Below are positions 9,650 through 18,623 of a stretch of DNA of 64,000 nt, in pieces. Position 1 is the stretch's first letter. Every line of letters begins with the position of its first letter. A program made the position numbers and the translations under genes. The notes beneath the pieces were generated by a model. It was not told where the DNA came from. It saw nothing but the letters and a program-made list of their open reading frames with translations, and did not search any database. This DNA is from JBPRGH01 sp051418055 (GTDB lineage: Bacteria; Bacteroidota; Bacteroidia; Cytophagales; Cyclobacteriaceae). The DNA lies in contig JBPRGH010000144.1 in the NCBI GenBank assembly GCA_051418055.1, positions 62,001 through 126,000 on the forward strand, read 5' to 3'.

Positions 9650-11155
9650 TTAAACCTGCTGGTTAGCAGTATCATTAATGTCGTTTGATACATTTTCTGA
9701 TCTCCATGACTCAACTTTATCAAGCGGATATATTGGACGGGGGATATATTTATAATCCAGCTCAAAAACATCAATATTTGTCACACCTTTTGTCTGCACA
9801 TATAATGTTTGGCGGTTGTATTTCCAGTAAAATAATCGGAAAGGAAAAAGGTTTTTAACGACTATAACATCGGCTTTCCATAGATTAAGGCCCAGTTTTG
9901 TGAAGAATGAGGGTTTAAATGCAGGGCAGGGAAGGGTGGTAATGATAAGGTGCAGCTTATCCTTCACCATAACAGCAGTTTTACCATATCTGCTATCGTC
10001 GAGAAATATTAATTTCCCTGTAAAAGTAACTGGCTGATTAAATAATTTATCCAACTTACCACCCACCTCAACTGTAATATTTTTATTAAGCTGAGATTCA
10101 TTTAATTGGCTTACGGTCACTTCGTCACAAAGCGGTATATAGGCAGTTAATTCTTTTCCATACTTCATCAGAGCCTGTAGAATAAAAGTATTTTCTCCGG
10201 GTGCTCCTGCAGCGACTAAATCGGAAATATCCGAAATTATAGAGGTACCGATTCGTTTGCGCCACCATGACCTCTTTACCTTTTCAATAGCTTCCTCAGG
10301 AGTTAATGGTTCGGGATGAGGATGGTCTTTAACAGCCCAGTTCATTTCACTCAATTCTTCACAAAGCCGCTGTGCTAACTCAGGATCATCATCTGTAACT
10401 ACCACACAGCTCCAGCCAACTTCCGGAGCATCGATCCAGATATGGACCATAAACGTAGAGAGGCTTATTACCTTTGGGTTACGCTCCATTTTTTTCATGT
10501 GCCTGAAAATTTTTCGCATAGGAGCTATAAAATCGATATTAAAACCACCACCCTTTAATAGAGGCAGCTTTTGAAAAGCCATAGTAGGTTTTATTTCTCC
10601 GAAAACCGTTTGTATAAGCATTTTTCCACTTCTGAAACCTACCTTGTTATGATCGCGGTGAGGATTGGTACGGTATGCATTAATGAATGTAGCATGGTCA
10701 ACAAGCTGTCGGGTAATATTTGCATGAAGGTCGCAGGAAACAGCAACAGGCATTTCATTTCCAATTAGTTTTCTAATCTCTACAAGCAGGTCTCCCTCCG
10801 GATCATGAATATTTTCAACACCCATAGCGCCATGGACTGAGAAATAAATACCATCTACCTTGTTTTCCTTCAGGCGTTGTAAAATATGAGAGGTGAAATG
10901 CTCAAAAACTTCAGCTTTTATTTTTCCTCCTGAATGAGACCAGGCTGCTAATATTGGGACTATTTCTACCTTGCCTTTTCCAAAACGTTTTACTGCTTTT
11001 CTGAAACCATCAACCTGTAGCCGATGCTTATCACCGCCTTTATGAACGTCTTCATCGTAGTATAAAGCAAGAGATTCAAAATTTCGAAGTTCTGTAGTAA
11101 CAGGAGAGAAGGTATTAGTTTCCTGGTGCAGTTCAATAAGAGCTAGTTTATACAT
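9650..11155 (-). CDS. M81 family metallopeptidase-like protein (MlrC-type)
   Basis: A 501-residue protein of the M81/MlrC family, named for the microcystin-degrading MlrC of Sphingomonas but widespread with unknown substrates. Family signatures are present: N-terminal ALIELHQETNTFSP, SVHGAMG, CDLHANIT and NPHRDHNKVG. The Asp and His of CDLHAN and the His of NPHRD correspond to the expected metal ligands. The C-terminal domain (about 310-480) covers the MlrC C-terminal half. There is no signal peptide, so it is cytoplasmic. It stands alone, ~200 bases downstream of the DHOD-like gene but separated from it by that gene's terminator. Microcystin as substrate should not be assumed. Confidence 0.9.
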   Translation of the reverse strand: MYKLALIELHQETNTFSPVTTELRNFESLALYYDEDVHKGGDKHRLQVDGFRKAVKRFGKGKVEIVPILAAWSHSGGKIKAEVFEHFTSHILQRLKENKVDGIYFSVHGAMGVENIHDPEGDLLVEIRKLIGNEMPVAVSCDLHANITRQLVDHATFINAYRTNPHRDHNKVGFRSGKMLIQTVFGEIKPTMAFQKLPLLKGGGFNIDFIAPMRKIFRHMKKMERNPKVISLSTFMVHIWIDAPEVGWSCVVVTDDDPELAQRLCEELSEMNWAVKDHPHPEPLTPEEAIEKVKRSWWRKRIGTSIISDISDLVAAGAPGENTFILQALMKYGKELTAYIPLCDEVTVSQLNESQLNKNITVEVGGKLDKLFNQPVTFTGKLIFLDDSRYGKTAVMVKDKLHLIITTLPCPAFKPSFFTKLGLNLWKADVIVVKNLFPFRLFYWKYNRQTLYVQTKGVTNIDVFELDYKYIPRPIYPLDKVESWRSENVSNDINDTANQQV

Positions 11156-11229
11156 TAAATTTTAGCTGAAAAAAAATTAAAAATAAGCTACAGGCTATTA
11201 ACAGGTTGAGGCTAGTTAAAGTTGGGATT

Positions 11230-11278
11230 AAAAAATAATTAGGGTGCAGCAATTATAATTTCTTTGCTGCACCTTTTA
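11230..11278 (-). terminator. Intrinsic terminator of the DHOD-like gene
   Basis: GGTGCAGC at 11243-11250 and GCTGCACC at 11266-11273 form a perfect 8-bp stem with a 15-base loop. Read on the - strand, the stem is followed by an almost pure A/T stretch containing TTTTTT, so it ends transcription of the gene at 11355-12407. A shorter T-run on the other side could make it weakly bidirectional. Confidence 0.75.
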
Positions 11279-11354
11279 ATTCCCCAGAAAAATATGTTTG
11301 TCGAAAAGTATTCTGTCGTTATAACAAAAATCAATTTTCTACAATATTTATCAT

Positions 11355-12407
11355 TTAATAATCACCAGCTGAACTTTTTAACTCATCATCCATTTCTCTT
11401 GGATGATATTTCATGAATAATTCAGATCTCATCAGTATATCTATGTACTGTGCGCGTTTGTAAGTAAATGGGTCAGGCAGCTTTTCTTTAGAAAGTTTTC
11501 CCTGGAAATCATCAAGAGATTCATATCCCTTTTTCTTCATCCAGTTCCTAATATCCTCTATTATTGTCGTAATAGTAGGGATTCCCTTTTTGTAAATTGC
11601 ACTCACGATCTGCACAGCATCAGCACCAGCCAAAATCATTTTTATTACATCCCTGCCTGTAAGGATACCTGTATTGCTTATAATGCTTCCCCGAATGTTC
11701 TTATGTAAAAGACCGGCATAGCGAAGAGCCAGACGGTTATCAGTTGAATTGCTAAAGTTATACGGATAATGGTGTTTTTCATATTGTATATTTATATCGG
11801 GCTGAAACAGGCGATTAAATAAAATAAAACCACCCACACCGCTTTTATCCATTTGTTTAATTAGCCTCAACGCATTCGTATAATATGGACTTAGCTTAAT
11901 AAATATCGGGAGGCGCACCGCAGCCTTTATCAGCTCTACAGTTTTTAGCTGCTTATCCTCTATTTCATCTGAACCTATGTCAAAGTCGATATTATTGTGA
12001 TAAAAATTAAGTTCGAGAGCATCAATTCCGGTATCCTCCATTTTAAGGGCAAAATCAAGCCAGGTTTCATCATTTATACAGTTAAGGCTACCAATAAGTG
12101 GTATTTTAACATGTTTCCTGGCTTCTTTAAGACGTAAAAAATGTTCAGTAGGATCAGCAGGGTTAACCTTTGGTAAAAAGGTTGAATTTTCAGTATCTAT
12201 ATTGCTGTAATATTCCCGCATCTCATCCAGTTGATGTTTATCCAGCTGTAGCTGCTCCTCAAAGAGAGATTTGTAAACAATAGCTGCTGCACCTGCTTCT
12301 TCCAATCTAACAAGGTGATCAACATCTGTACTGATATTACTTGCCCCGACTACAATTGGATTTTCAAGGGTTAATCCCCCATAAATAGTTGAAAGACTAA
12401 TGCTCAT
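11355..12407 (-). CDS. Dihydroorotate-dehydrogenase-like flavoprotein
   Basis: A 350-residue TIM-barrel protein of the class 1 DHOD-like family. The N-terminus STIYGGLTLENPIVVGAS, a substrate/active-site loop with LNCINDETW, the strand IKLSPYYTN and the FMN-phosphate region SNTGILTGRDVIKMILAGADAVQI all fit an FMN-dependent dehydrogenase fold. Bacteroidota usually carry a separate PyrD, and this ~330-350-residue paralogue is generally annotated only as dihydroorotate-dehydrogenase-like, so a role in pyrimidine synthesis is not shown. No ferredoxin-like or PyrK partner gene is next to it. It is monocistronic, ending in a clear terminator. Confidence 0.88.
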   Translation of the reverse strand: MSISLSTIYGGLTLENPIVVGASNISTDVDHLVRLEEAGAAAIVYKSLFEEQLQLDKHQLDEMREYYSNIDTENSTFLPKVNPADPTEHFLRLKEARKHVKIPLIGSLNCINDETWLDFALKMEDTGIDALELNFYHNNIDFDIGSDEIEDKQLKTVELIKAAVRLPIFIKLSPYYTNALRLIKQMDKSGVGGFILFNRLFQPDINIQYEKHHYPYNFSNSTDNRLALRYAGLLHKNIRGSIISNTGILTGRDVIKMILAGADAVQIVSAIYKKGIPTITTIIEDIRNWMKKKGYESLDDFQGKLSKEKLPDPFTYKRAQYIDILMRSELFMKYHPREMDDELKSSAGDY

Positions 12408-12840
12408 GTCATTAATATTTAATTATTTGATTGGTATTTTTCGTTAATTCGCTGTGTCTGATTAATATCAACGAACTTACCAAGAAGTTATACCGCTTTC
12501 GGATGGGTAAGATTCTTGTACCTGATTACGTCGTGTAGATGACCTGATTATAAAAGTCTTAATTCTTATTATAAACATAATTCTCATAACCATCAGATCA
12601 ACTGTCATACATCAGTAAATGGAATGATTTTGATCATTAATAAAAAATTTAAATACATTTGAGATAAGTAAAACCCAGCCTGGTTTTTTGCCAAAGTATT
12701 AGGTTATAGCGGATTATTAAAATAATATTATATTATATTCGTAGTTCAAATTTTGCGAAGAAATCGAGCCGGTAGATCATATAGCAATAAATTTTAACAG
12801 GGATTCGCTCATTATCCTCAATCTTTGCCTTGCTGTTATA
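12408..12840. other. Intergenic region, right end probably codes the symporter N-terminus
   Basis: The left ~330 bases hold no recognisable gene. A weak hairpin AAAACC-cagcct-GGTTTT lies near 12670-12687. Bases 12745-12840 are open in the frame of the downstream symporter and translate to a stretch ending NRDSLIILNLCLAVI, which matches what that family normally has before MFGVAL, but no ATG, GTG or TTG is in frame there. Confidence 0.55.
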
Positions 12841-13677
12841 ATGTTTGGCGTTGCTCTTAGTATAGAATTAAGAGATTTTAAAAATCTGGCAAAAAATCCA
12901 AAAGCAGCATTTATAGGTGTTTTTTCTCAATTTATTTTACTTCCGGCATTAACATTCGTGCTGGTAATTCTTATACAACCTCATCCCAGTCTTGCATTGG
13001 GAATGATACTTGTCGCAGCATGTCCCGGTGGTAATATTTCAAATTTCATTACTTTTTTGGCAAAAGGAAATACAGCACTTTCTGTAAGCCTTACTGCTTT
13101 TTCCTCTATTGCAGCTATTATTATTACACCTCTTAATCTTGAGTTTTGGGCAAGTTTATATAGTCCTACAGCCAATATTTTGACTTCGGTAAATTTAAAT
13201 GCTACAGAAGTATTTAAAACAATTAGTTTAATAATTGGTGCCCCACTGTTCCTTGGGATGCTGATAAGGAACCGTCGAAGAGAATTGGCTAAAAAGATCT
13301 CGGCCATTCTTAAACCTGTATCAATATTAATTTTTCTTGCGTTTATAGTAATAGCTTTTGCTAACAATATACATATTTTTATGAGCTACATACATATTGT
13401 AGTGCTCCTGGTATTCCTTCATAATATAATAGCATTAAGTTCAGGTTACCTATCAGGTAAAGTCTTTGGGCTTAGCCGCACCGATAACCGGACTTTGGCA
13501 ATTGAAACTGGTATTCAAAATTCGGGATTGGGGTTACTTCTTATTTTTACTTTTTTTGATGGCCTGGGAGGAATGGCTTTGGTTGCAGCATGGTGGGGTA
13601 TCTGGCATATAATTTCAGGAATGCTACTGGCAACCTTTTGGTCATATAGATCAAATTATCAGACTTTAACTACATGA
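12841..13677 (+). CDS. Bile acid:sodium symporter family transporter (N-terminus uncertain)
   Basis: A polytopic membrane protein of the BASS/SBF family, which takes up bile acids or other organic anions with Na+. Signature stretches include MFGVAL, LALGMILVAACPGGNISNF (Na+-site region) and GIQNSGLGLLL. From the first ATG the product is 278 residues, shorter than the usual ~300-330 and missing the start of the first helix. The same frame stays open back to 12745 and encodes a good match for the missing helix, but with no standard start codon. So either a rare start is used or an upstream base change has damaged the gene. The stop overlaps the next start (ATGA), so the acyltransferase is translationally coupled. 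Confidence 0.85.
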   Translation: MFGVALSIELRDFKNLAKNPKAAFIGVFSQFILLPALTFVLVILIQPHPSLALGMILVAACPGGNISNFITFLAKGNTALSVSLTAFSSIAAIIITPLNLEFWASLYSPTANILTSVNLNATEVFKTISLIIGAPLFLGMLIRNRRRELAKKISAILKPVSILIFLAFIVIAFANNIHIFMSYIHIVVLLVFLHNIIALSSGYLSGKVFGLSRTDNRTLAIETGIQNSGLGLLLIFTFFDGLGGMALVAAWWGIWHIISGMLLATFWSYRSNYQTLTT

Positions 13678-14690
13678 AGCGTTTCCTTTATGAATTTCTT
13701 AGGTTTTATGTTCGGCTGGGCTTATATTTTTACTTTAGCGAAATTAAGGTACAAAAGCCTGAGAATATCCCCGACGATAAGCCGGTGCTGTTTACTGCTA
13801 ATCATCAAAATGCCTTCATGGATGCATTAATAATAGTTGCTTTTACCCATCGTCACATTTATTTTCTCGCGCGTGCAAGCATATTTAATCATCCTATTGC
13901 ACGAAAGTTACTTTCATTAATAAATCTTATGCCAATTTACAGGATTAGGGATGGCAAAGAAACTTTAGCAAATAATGAGGATATTTTCAGGGAATGTTTT
14001 GATCTGCTGGAAAGGAGAGAGGCTATTCTTATTTTCCCTGAAGGTAATCACGATCTGCGGAGATTTTTACGACCGCTAAGTAAAGGTTTTACACGGATTG
14101 CTTTAGGGGCACTGGAGAGTACAGATCTTAATGATTTATATATTGTACCTGTCGGGCTCAATTATCAGCATCATCAAAAATTTGGTAGCCAGGTGAGTAT
14201 GATTTTTGGCTCACCACTGCCAGTAAGCAGGTTCAGATCAGAGAAACCTATTGTACTTAGAGAAACGGTAGCCGACTCTTTAAAAAAACTTATTACACAT
14301 ATAGATTCAGATGATTACGATCTTATAATAAATAAATTATCAAATGCTGATGTGAATTTTCTTGAACCTGATGCAGTAAATATGATGTTAAAGTCTGGCA
14401 AGATCAGGAAAGAGAAGAGGAGAGAACCGTCATTTTTATCGAAATTATTATATCCAATAGTGTTTTTTAATAATCTTATGGTAATCCTGTTATGGAGGTC
14501 TTTTGAAGGTAAAATAAAAGATCCTGTATTTGTCGGATCATTGAAATTCACTTATGGAATATTCGTTGTTCCATTAATCTATCTACTTCAGGCCCTCATC
14601 ATTTATATATTTTTAAATATATGGTGGGCGCTGGGATACTTTATTTTTTCTATAGCCACAGTAAGGATATTAGCAAAAAGAAAAAATTGA
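13674..14690 (+). CDS. PlsC-like lysophospholipid acyltransferase
   Basis: A 338-residue 1-acylglycerol-3-phosphate-acyltransferase-like protein acting at the inner membrane. Motif I reads NHQNAFMD (residues 43-50), placing five residues rather than the classical four between His44 and Asp50. The second motif FPEGN is at 121-125. Two or three hydrophobic helices (about 255-335) anchor the C-terminus, an extension absent from short PlsC proteins. A similar HQN-type motif I occurs in Bacteroidota homologues, so the spacing is probably a family trait rather than damage. The gene is coupled to the symporter by a 4-base overlap and converges on a - strand gene 15 bases away. Confidence 0.87.
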   Translation: MKRFLYEFLRFYVRLGLYFYFSEIKVQKPENIPDDKPVLFTANHQNAFMDALIIVAFTHRHIYFLARASIFNHPIARKLLSLINLMPIYRIRDGKETLANNEDIFRECFDLLERREAILIFPEGNHDLRRFLRPLSKGFTRIALGALESTDLNDLYIVPVGLNYQHHQKFGSQVSMIFGSPLPVSRFRSEKPIVLRETVADSLKKLITHIDSDDYDLIINKLSNADVNFLEPDAVNMMLKSGKIRKEKRREPSFLSKLLYPIVFFNNLMVILLWRSFEGKIKDPVFVGSLKFTYGIFVVPLIYLLQALIIYIFLNIWWALGYFIFSIATVRILAKRKN

Positions 14691-14705
14691 TGGTAATGAT
14701 CTGGT

Positions 14706-15323
14706 TTATTTCGATTTCACGTTCCACAGCCCTACAGCCAGTAAAAGATTTTTTAACATATTCGACGTGTTATGGAATTTCCACGATAAGCTGGAGCTTA
14801 GGATTACCTTACTTAGTATAAATGAAAAGAATGCACCAGAAAAATAGAACAGAATGGCGACATTAAACCAAAACATCGGTGAACGATCAAGAAAAATATC
14901 GTCTTCCTTATGGTAAAATTGATATAAAAGCATCAAAGACAAAAAAATGAATACAACACTTTCAACAGACCTTCCAATTGCATTAAACTGTTGTATTTCG
15001 AGGAATACTGAATCCCAGAGGTAAAAGACACAAAAAGCAAAAGCTAATGCAAAAAGCCACTTTTTTGATTTCTCGAGTACAACACTATAAAACCAGAATA
15101 ATATAAGCGCCTCCACAAGTCCGTACCCATGCAGGAAATTATAATTTGTTCCCTTTATAATATAAAGGCTAATCAGATCAGCCGCAAAAGAAGTGGCTAT
15201 AAAAAGTACAATTATCTTTTGATATTTTTCAAGCTTCTTCGCTTGTATAACAGCGAAAAATAAAGGAATGATTGGTGAAAATACTGATCCATACCAGAAA
15301 AAATAATCCCAATTATCCATCAC
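14706..15323 (-). CDS. Hypothetical integral membrane protein (6-7 TM)
   Basis: A 205-residue protein with six or seven predicted helices (about 8-28, 36-56, 65-85, 90-110, 118-140, 150-170 and possibly 185-200). Short charged loops separate them. There are no catalytic motifs and I do not recognise the family. It starts 6 bases after the stop of the unknown gene at 15330-15959, so the two are co-transcribed. They may belong at the end of the GT2/HEAT/YaiO cluster, from which the pair is separated by ~150 bases. A small sensor-like or transport-accessory role is possible but unsupported. Confidence 0.75.
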   Translation of the reverse strand: MMDNWDYFFWYGSVFSPIIPLFFAVIQAKKLEKYQKIIVLFIATSFAADLISLYIIKGTNYNFLHGYGLVEALILFWFYSVVLEKSKKWLFALAFAFCVFYLWDSVFLEIQQFNAIGRSVESVVFIFLSLMLLYQFYHKEDDIFLDRSPMFWFNVAILFYFSGAFFSFILSKVILSSSLSWKFHNTSNMLKNLLLAVGLWNVKSK

Positions 15324-15329
15324 TCTATT

Positions 15330-15959
15330 TTAATTGCACATGTCAGGGCAAGGTGAGGATGTATTTAATACTTCACCACTATCTGTTTCAATTAATTTTT
15401 CCAACTGAAAAAAATCTCGGCCATTACCTTTAGCAGGGATAAAAAGAAGATCAAGGTGGCTGCTGTCTGGTTTCGTAGGTTTTTGTGTCCAGGTGAGATA
15501 AATCCTTACTCCCTGTATAGAATCTTCGGAATCCACCTTACCCATTTTTCTGTTTAAGCTATCAATACTGGCAACAACTTTTAGAATTTGATCACGGCCA
15601 AATGCAAATGCATAAGGGCTTATAATAGGAGTATTACTTCCTGGATCCGTATTGATTTTCCGGAACATTTCCATTTTTTTCCTTGCCTGATCATTTCGTA
15701 ACATAGCTCCTGTTCTTGCAGGATGGATTTTAAGTTTTTTCCGTAGCTCATTAGGATCATCAGAATAAGGTATGGTGTCAACCATAAGGATATCTGCATT
15801 AAGAAAATCGAGCATTTTAAGCTGTGCAGTGCTTACTTCGTTTTCTTCTTCTAAAGAAACATTATTTTCATGTTCTTTTGGTAACCAGAGGATATAGGAA
15901 ACCGCTATAACCAGCAGAAATCCAAGTAAAAAAGTTAGAATTTTATAAATATTCATCAA
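15330..15959 (-). CDS. Hypothetical single-pass membrane protein
   Basis: A 209-residue protein with one N-terminal TM helix (about 5-25) followed by an acidic linker and a soluble, probably periplasmic domain of ~170 residues. No known motif is seen; a pair of cysteines sits at the extreme C-terminus (CPDMCN). The start could be either of two adjacent Met codons. It is transcribed with the multi-TM gene that follows 6 bases later. The ~150-base gap to the GT2 gene has no clear terminator, so read-through from the polysaccharide cluster is possible. Confidence 0.72.
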   Translation of the reverse strand: MMNIYKILTFLLGFLLVIAVSYILWLPKEHENNVSLEEENEVSTAQLKMLDFLNADILMVDTIPYSDDPNELRKKLKIHPARTGAMLRNDQARKKMEMFRKINTDPGSNTPIISPYAFAFGRDQILKVVASIDSLNRKMGKVDSEDSIQGVRIYLTWTQKPTKPDSSHLDLLFIPAKGNGRDFFQLEKLIETDSGEVLNTSSPCPDMCN

Positions 15960-16106
15960 AATAATTTTTTAAGAGGCTAATTTCAACATTAATCCTTTAA
16001 GCTGCAATACCAAACATTAGGTATAAAAGCAATAGAATTTAATTAGGTTTAGCCAATAATTTATTTAAAATTACCTGGAAGGACATTTAAACTCCGATAC
16101 CAAAAT

Positions 16107-17576
16107 TTACTTTTGTTGAGCCACTTTAATGTTGGCCGCTTTTTTAACCAGATTGTTCTTAAAGCCGGTCCGCACCATTTTTCCCCAGCTTTTCTTACCC
16201 AATAGCAAATCAATATTACCTTTTACTGCCGCCCAAACTGTGATTGGATGATAGAAAACAGGTTCTATAAGTGCGGTTATTACAAGCTTAAGCATTGATC
16301 CTGTTTTCTTATACTGCTGATAGGATTTTTCTTCAAAAAAAATAGCAAATAATGTATGCATAACAGCATATGAGTAGGCAAAAACAAAAAAAGCAGCAAA
16401 GTAAATCCAATTTACATAGCCTAAAATCGCGAGCAGTATGAATAGCACAAAACCAATAAATTCAACTAAAGGAGCCAGCCATTCAAAAAGCACCCAGAAA
16501 GGAAGGCTTAGCATGCCATGAATACCATATTTTGGGTTTAATATCATTTTTCGGTGAAGCTTTAATGTTTCTGCCGTACCCCGGGCCCATCTGTTTCTCT
16601 GGCGAATAAGAATATTAATATCACGAGGTACTTCAGTCCAGCAGAGAGGGTCAGGTATGAATGCTACTTTACATGGTCTTTTCTGTTCATACATCATCCT
16701 TCTCATTCGCACGAGAAGCTCCATATCTTCCCCGACAGTTTGGGTATTATAGCCACCGGCACGAATTACTGTTTCTTTGTCAAACATACCAAAAGCGCCG
16801 GATATAAGCAGTAGACCATCCATATATCCCCACGCCATACGACCCATAAGAAACGCACGAAAATACTCCAGCACCTGTACCCGGGCGAAAAAATTATTTG
16901 GAACATTTACCTCTTCAAGGAAACCATCTTTTACATTACAATTATTGGCAACCCGTATAACTCCACCGGTTGCTATTACCTTTTTCTTTTCCTCCATAAA
17001 AGGCTTTACCAGTTTAAGCAGGGAATCAGGCTCAAGAATACAATCAACATCAATACATGCAATCAAAGAATTCCGGGAAACATTAATTCCTGCATTTAAT
17101 GCATCTGCTTTACCTCCATTTTCCTTATCAACCACAACGAGTTTATGGTAAGCCGGATTTTTTGCTTTATAAACTCCACGGATATTCTTTGTCTTCAGCT
17201 TCTCATCAGGTGGTAAATCAACTTTGCTGAGTTGGTAAACATCAATTAAAAGCTCCAGGGTATTGTCACTGCTGCCATCATTTACGATAATTATTTCGGC
17301 GTTATTATAGTGCAGGGACAGCAGGGATTTTACATTATCTACAATAGTCAATGATTCATTATAGGCAGGCGCTATTAAAGACACTGATGGAGCAAAATCA
17401 GTAGAAAGTATTTTATTGTAATCCACAAAGCTGTTCTTTTGCTTGTATTTTTTCATTGCAAAACCTGATAAGGCTGCCAGTAAAAAATAAGACAAATACA
17501 TTCCTGCAGCATAAACTATAATACTACCACTAAGAAGAACTGAGACAATGGTGATATATTCCTTTATTATTTCCAT
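16107..17576 (-). CDS. Processive family 2 glycosyltransferase (PgaC-like polysaccharide synthase)
   Basis: A 489-residue inner-membrane GT2 enzyme of the type that polymerises and extrudes beta-linked polysaccharides. One N-terminal TM helix (about 8-35) precedes the GT-A domain: PAYNES, VNDGSSD, the DxD-type DVD at 176-178, GEDMEL as the acceptor-side ED motif, and the processivity motif QRNRW at 326-330. Three to four C-terminal helices (about 355-440) follow. Size and topology match PgaC/IcaA rather than the larger BcsA, and there is no PilZ domain. The start overlaps the end of the HEAT gene by 10 bases, indicating coupled translation. The sugar cannot be told from sequence. Confidence 0.9.
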   Translation of the reverse strand: MEIIKEYITIVSVLLSGSIIVYAAGMYLSYFLLAALSGFAMKKYKQKNSFVDYNKILSTDFAPSVSLIAPAYNESLTIVDNVKSLLSLHYNNAEIIIVNDGSSDNTLELLIDVYQLSKVDLPPDEKLKTKNIRGVYKAKNPAYHKLVVVDKENGGKADALNAGINVSRNSLIACIDVDCILEPDSLLKLVKPFMEEKKKVIATGGVIRVANNCNVKDGFLEEVNVPNNFFARVQVLEYFRAFLMGRMAWGYMDGLLLISGAFGMFDKETVIRAGGYNTQTVGEDMELLVRMRRMMYEQKRPCKVAFIPDPLCWTEVPRDINILIRQRNRWARGTAETLKLHRKMILNPKYGIHGMLSLPFWVLFEWLAPLVEFIGFVLFILLAILGYVNWIYFAAFFVFAYSYAVMHTLFAIFFEEKSYQQYKKTGSMLKLVITALIEPVFYHPITVWAAVKGNIDLLLGKKSWGKMVRTGFKNNLVKKAANIKVAQQK

Positions 17577-18622
17577 TGTAATTTTTTGCTTAATTCAGCT
17601 TTAGGAATAAATACTGTGGTATCATGATAAAATTGCTCCATAAAAAGTTTTTCCTTTTTGTAAATAGATTTATAGACCTCCTCTGGTTCCATGTTATTTA
17701 ATATGCCCAGGGTATTGGTTATTTCCTGACGGATGTATGGGTTTTCATAAGGAAAAGCAGATTGTAAATAATCTGAAGCCTCATGCAGATCTAATTGTCC
17801 GATCGCAAAAATAACCGCTCCATAAACCTTTGGAGAAGAGCTATTCCGATAGAGCATATTTACCAAATCCCTGGAGGCATTTCGTTGATTATGTAATGAT
17901 ATCATCCGAAGACAAAAGATAACTACTGTTACTTCTTTATGATCAAGCCATTGTTTGAAATCAGGTAATGCAGTAGCTTTTAACTGCTCAGAAACATGAG
18001 CTAACTGTACCTGTTGCCAGTCAAGCAGCGGTTCCTCAAGGTGATTAAGAAATTCAAAAGGATTGGCAGATTGAAGCTGGATAAGGGCAACCTGCGCCTC
18101 TGCACGGATTACCGGATTTCTGTGGTTAATATAGCGGCGAATAAGAGGGGTATATTCTTTCATATCCATCTCAGCCAGCTCGATTAATCCTTTAGCGGTA
18201 ACAGTCCATGAAGTACTATTTAATTTTTTTAATGACCTTCTGTGAAGCTTTAATCCAATGTAAAACTTTCTTAATCGCTCAGCGTCTTTTCCTACTATTC
18301 TTATCTGAAATTTTGTAAGGCAACTAAGAAAAACCTCTCGCTGAAACTTAGTTCCTAAATATTTACGCCGTACCTGCTTTAATCTTTTAATGTTCCATTC
18401 CTCTTCATTAAATAAAAAGGAAATGATATGTGCGATGGCCTTTTTTTCATAATAGCTTTTTCTTTTATTTTGATAATTATCAAATAACCTGTTTATCAGC
18501 ATAAAGAAAAATAGCAGAATAGTGATAGCAGAAAAGAGCAGGGATAACAATATCATAACCTTGATAAGAACAGGAAATTCTGAAGCGATAAAAGTAATAT
18601 TATCTATTTCTGATCTTATCAT
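17567..18622 (-). CDS. Membrane-anchored HEAT-repeat protein of the polysaccharide cluster
   Basis: A 351-residue protein with one N-terminal TM helix (about 15-45) followed by a basic segment (NRLFDNYQNKRK), implying a cytoplasmic C-terminal part. The remainder is all helical with HEAT-type repeats, clearest at ~150-330 (for example NPVIRAEAQVALIQL and NPYIRQEITNTLGIL). HEAT solenoids bind proteins. Between the outer-membrane barrel gene (1-base gap) and the synthase gene (10-base overlap), it is best viewed as a partner or regulator of the synthase, possibly the docking point for the response regulator two genes upstream; that is inference. No PgaD- or BcsB-like protein is encoded here. Confidence 0.82.
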   Translation of the reverse strand: MIRSEIDNITFIASEFPVLIKVMILLSLLFSAITILLFFFMLINRLFDNYQNKRKSYYEKKAIAHIISFLFNEEEWNIKRLKQVRRKYLGTKFQREVFLSCLTKFQIRIVGKDAERLRKFYIGLKLHRRSLKKLNSTSWTVTAKGLIELAEMDMKEYTPLIRRYINHRNPVIRAEAQVALIQLQSANPFEFLNHLEEPLLDWQQVQLAHVSEQLKATALPDFKQWLDHKEVTVVIFCLRMISLHNQRNASRDLVNMLYRNSSSPKVYGAVIFAIGQLDLHEASDYLQSAFPYENPYIRQEITNTLGILNNMEPEEVYKSIYKKEKLFMEQFYHDTTVFIPKAELSKKLQWK

Positions 18623-18623
18623 T

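Noticed and set aside
12981..13367. 128-codon frame antisense to the symporter
   Set aside because: The + strand encodes conserved transporter helices over the same bases; the antisense product has no recognisable features.
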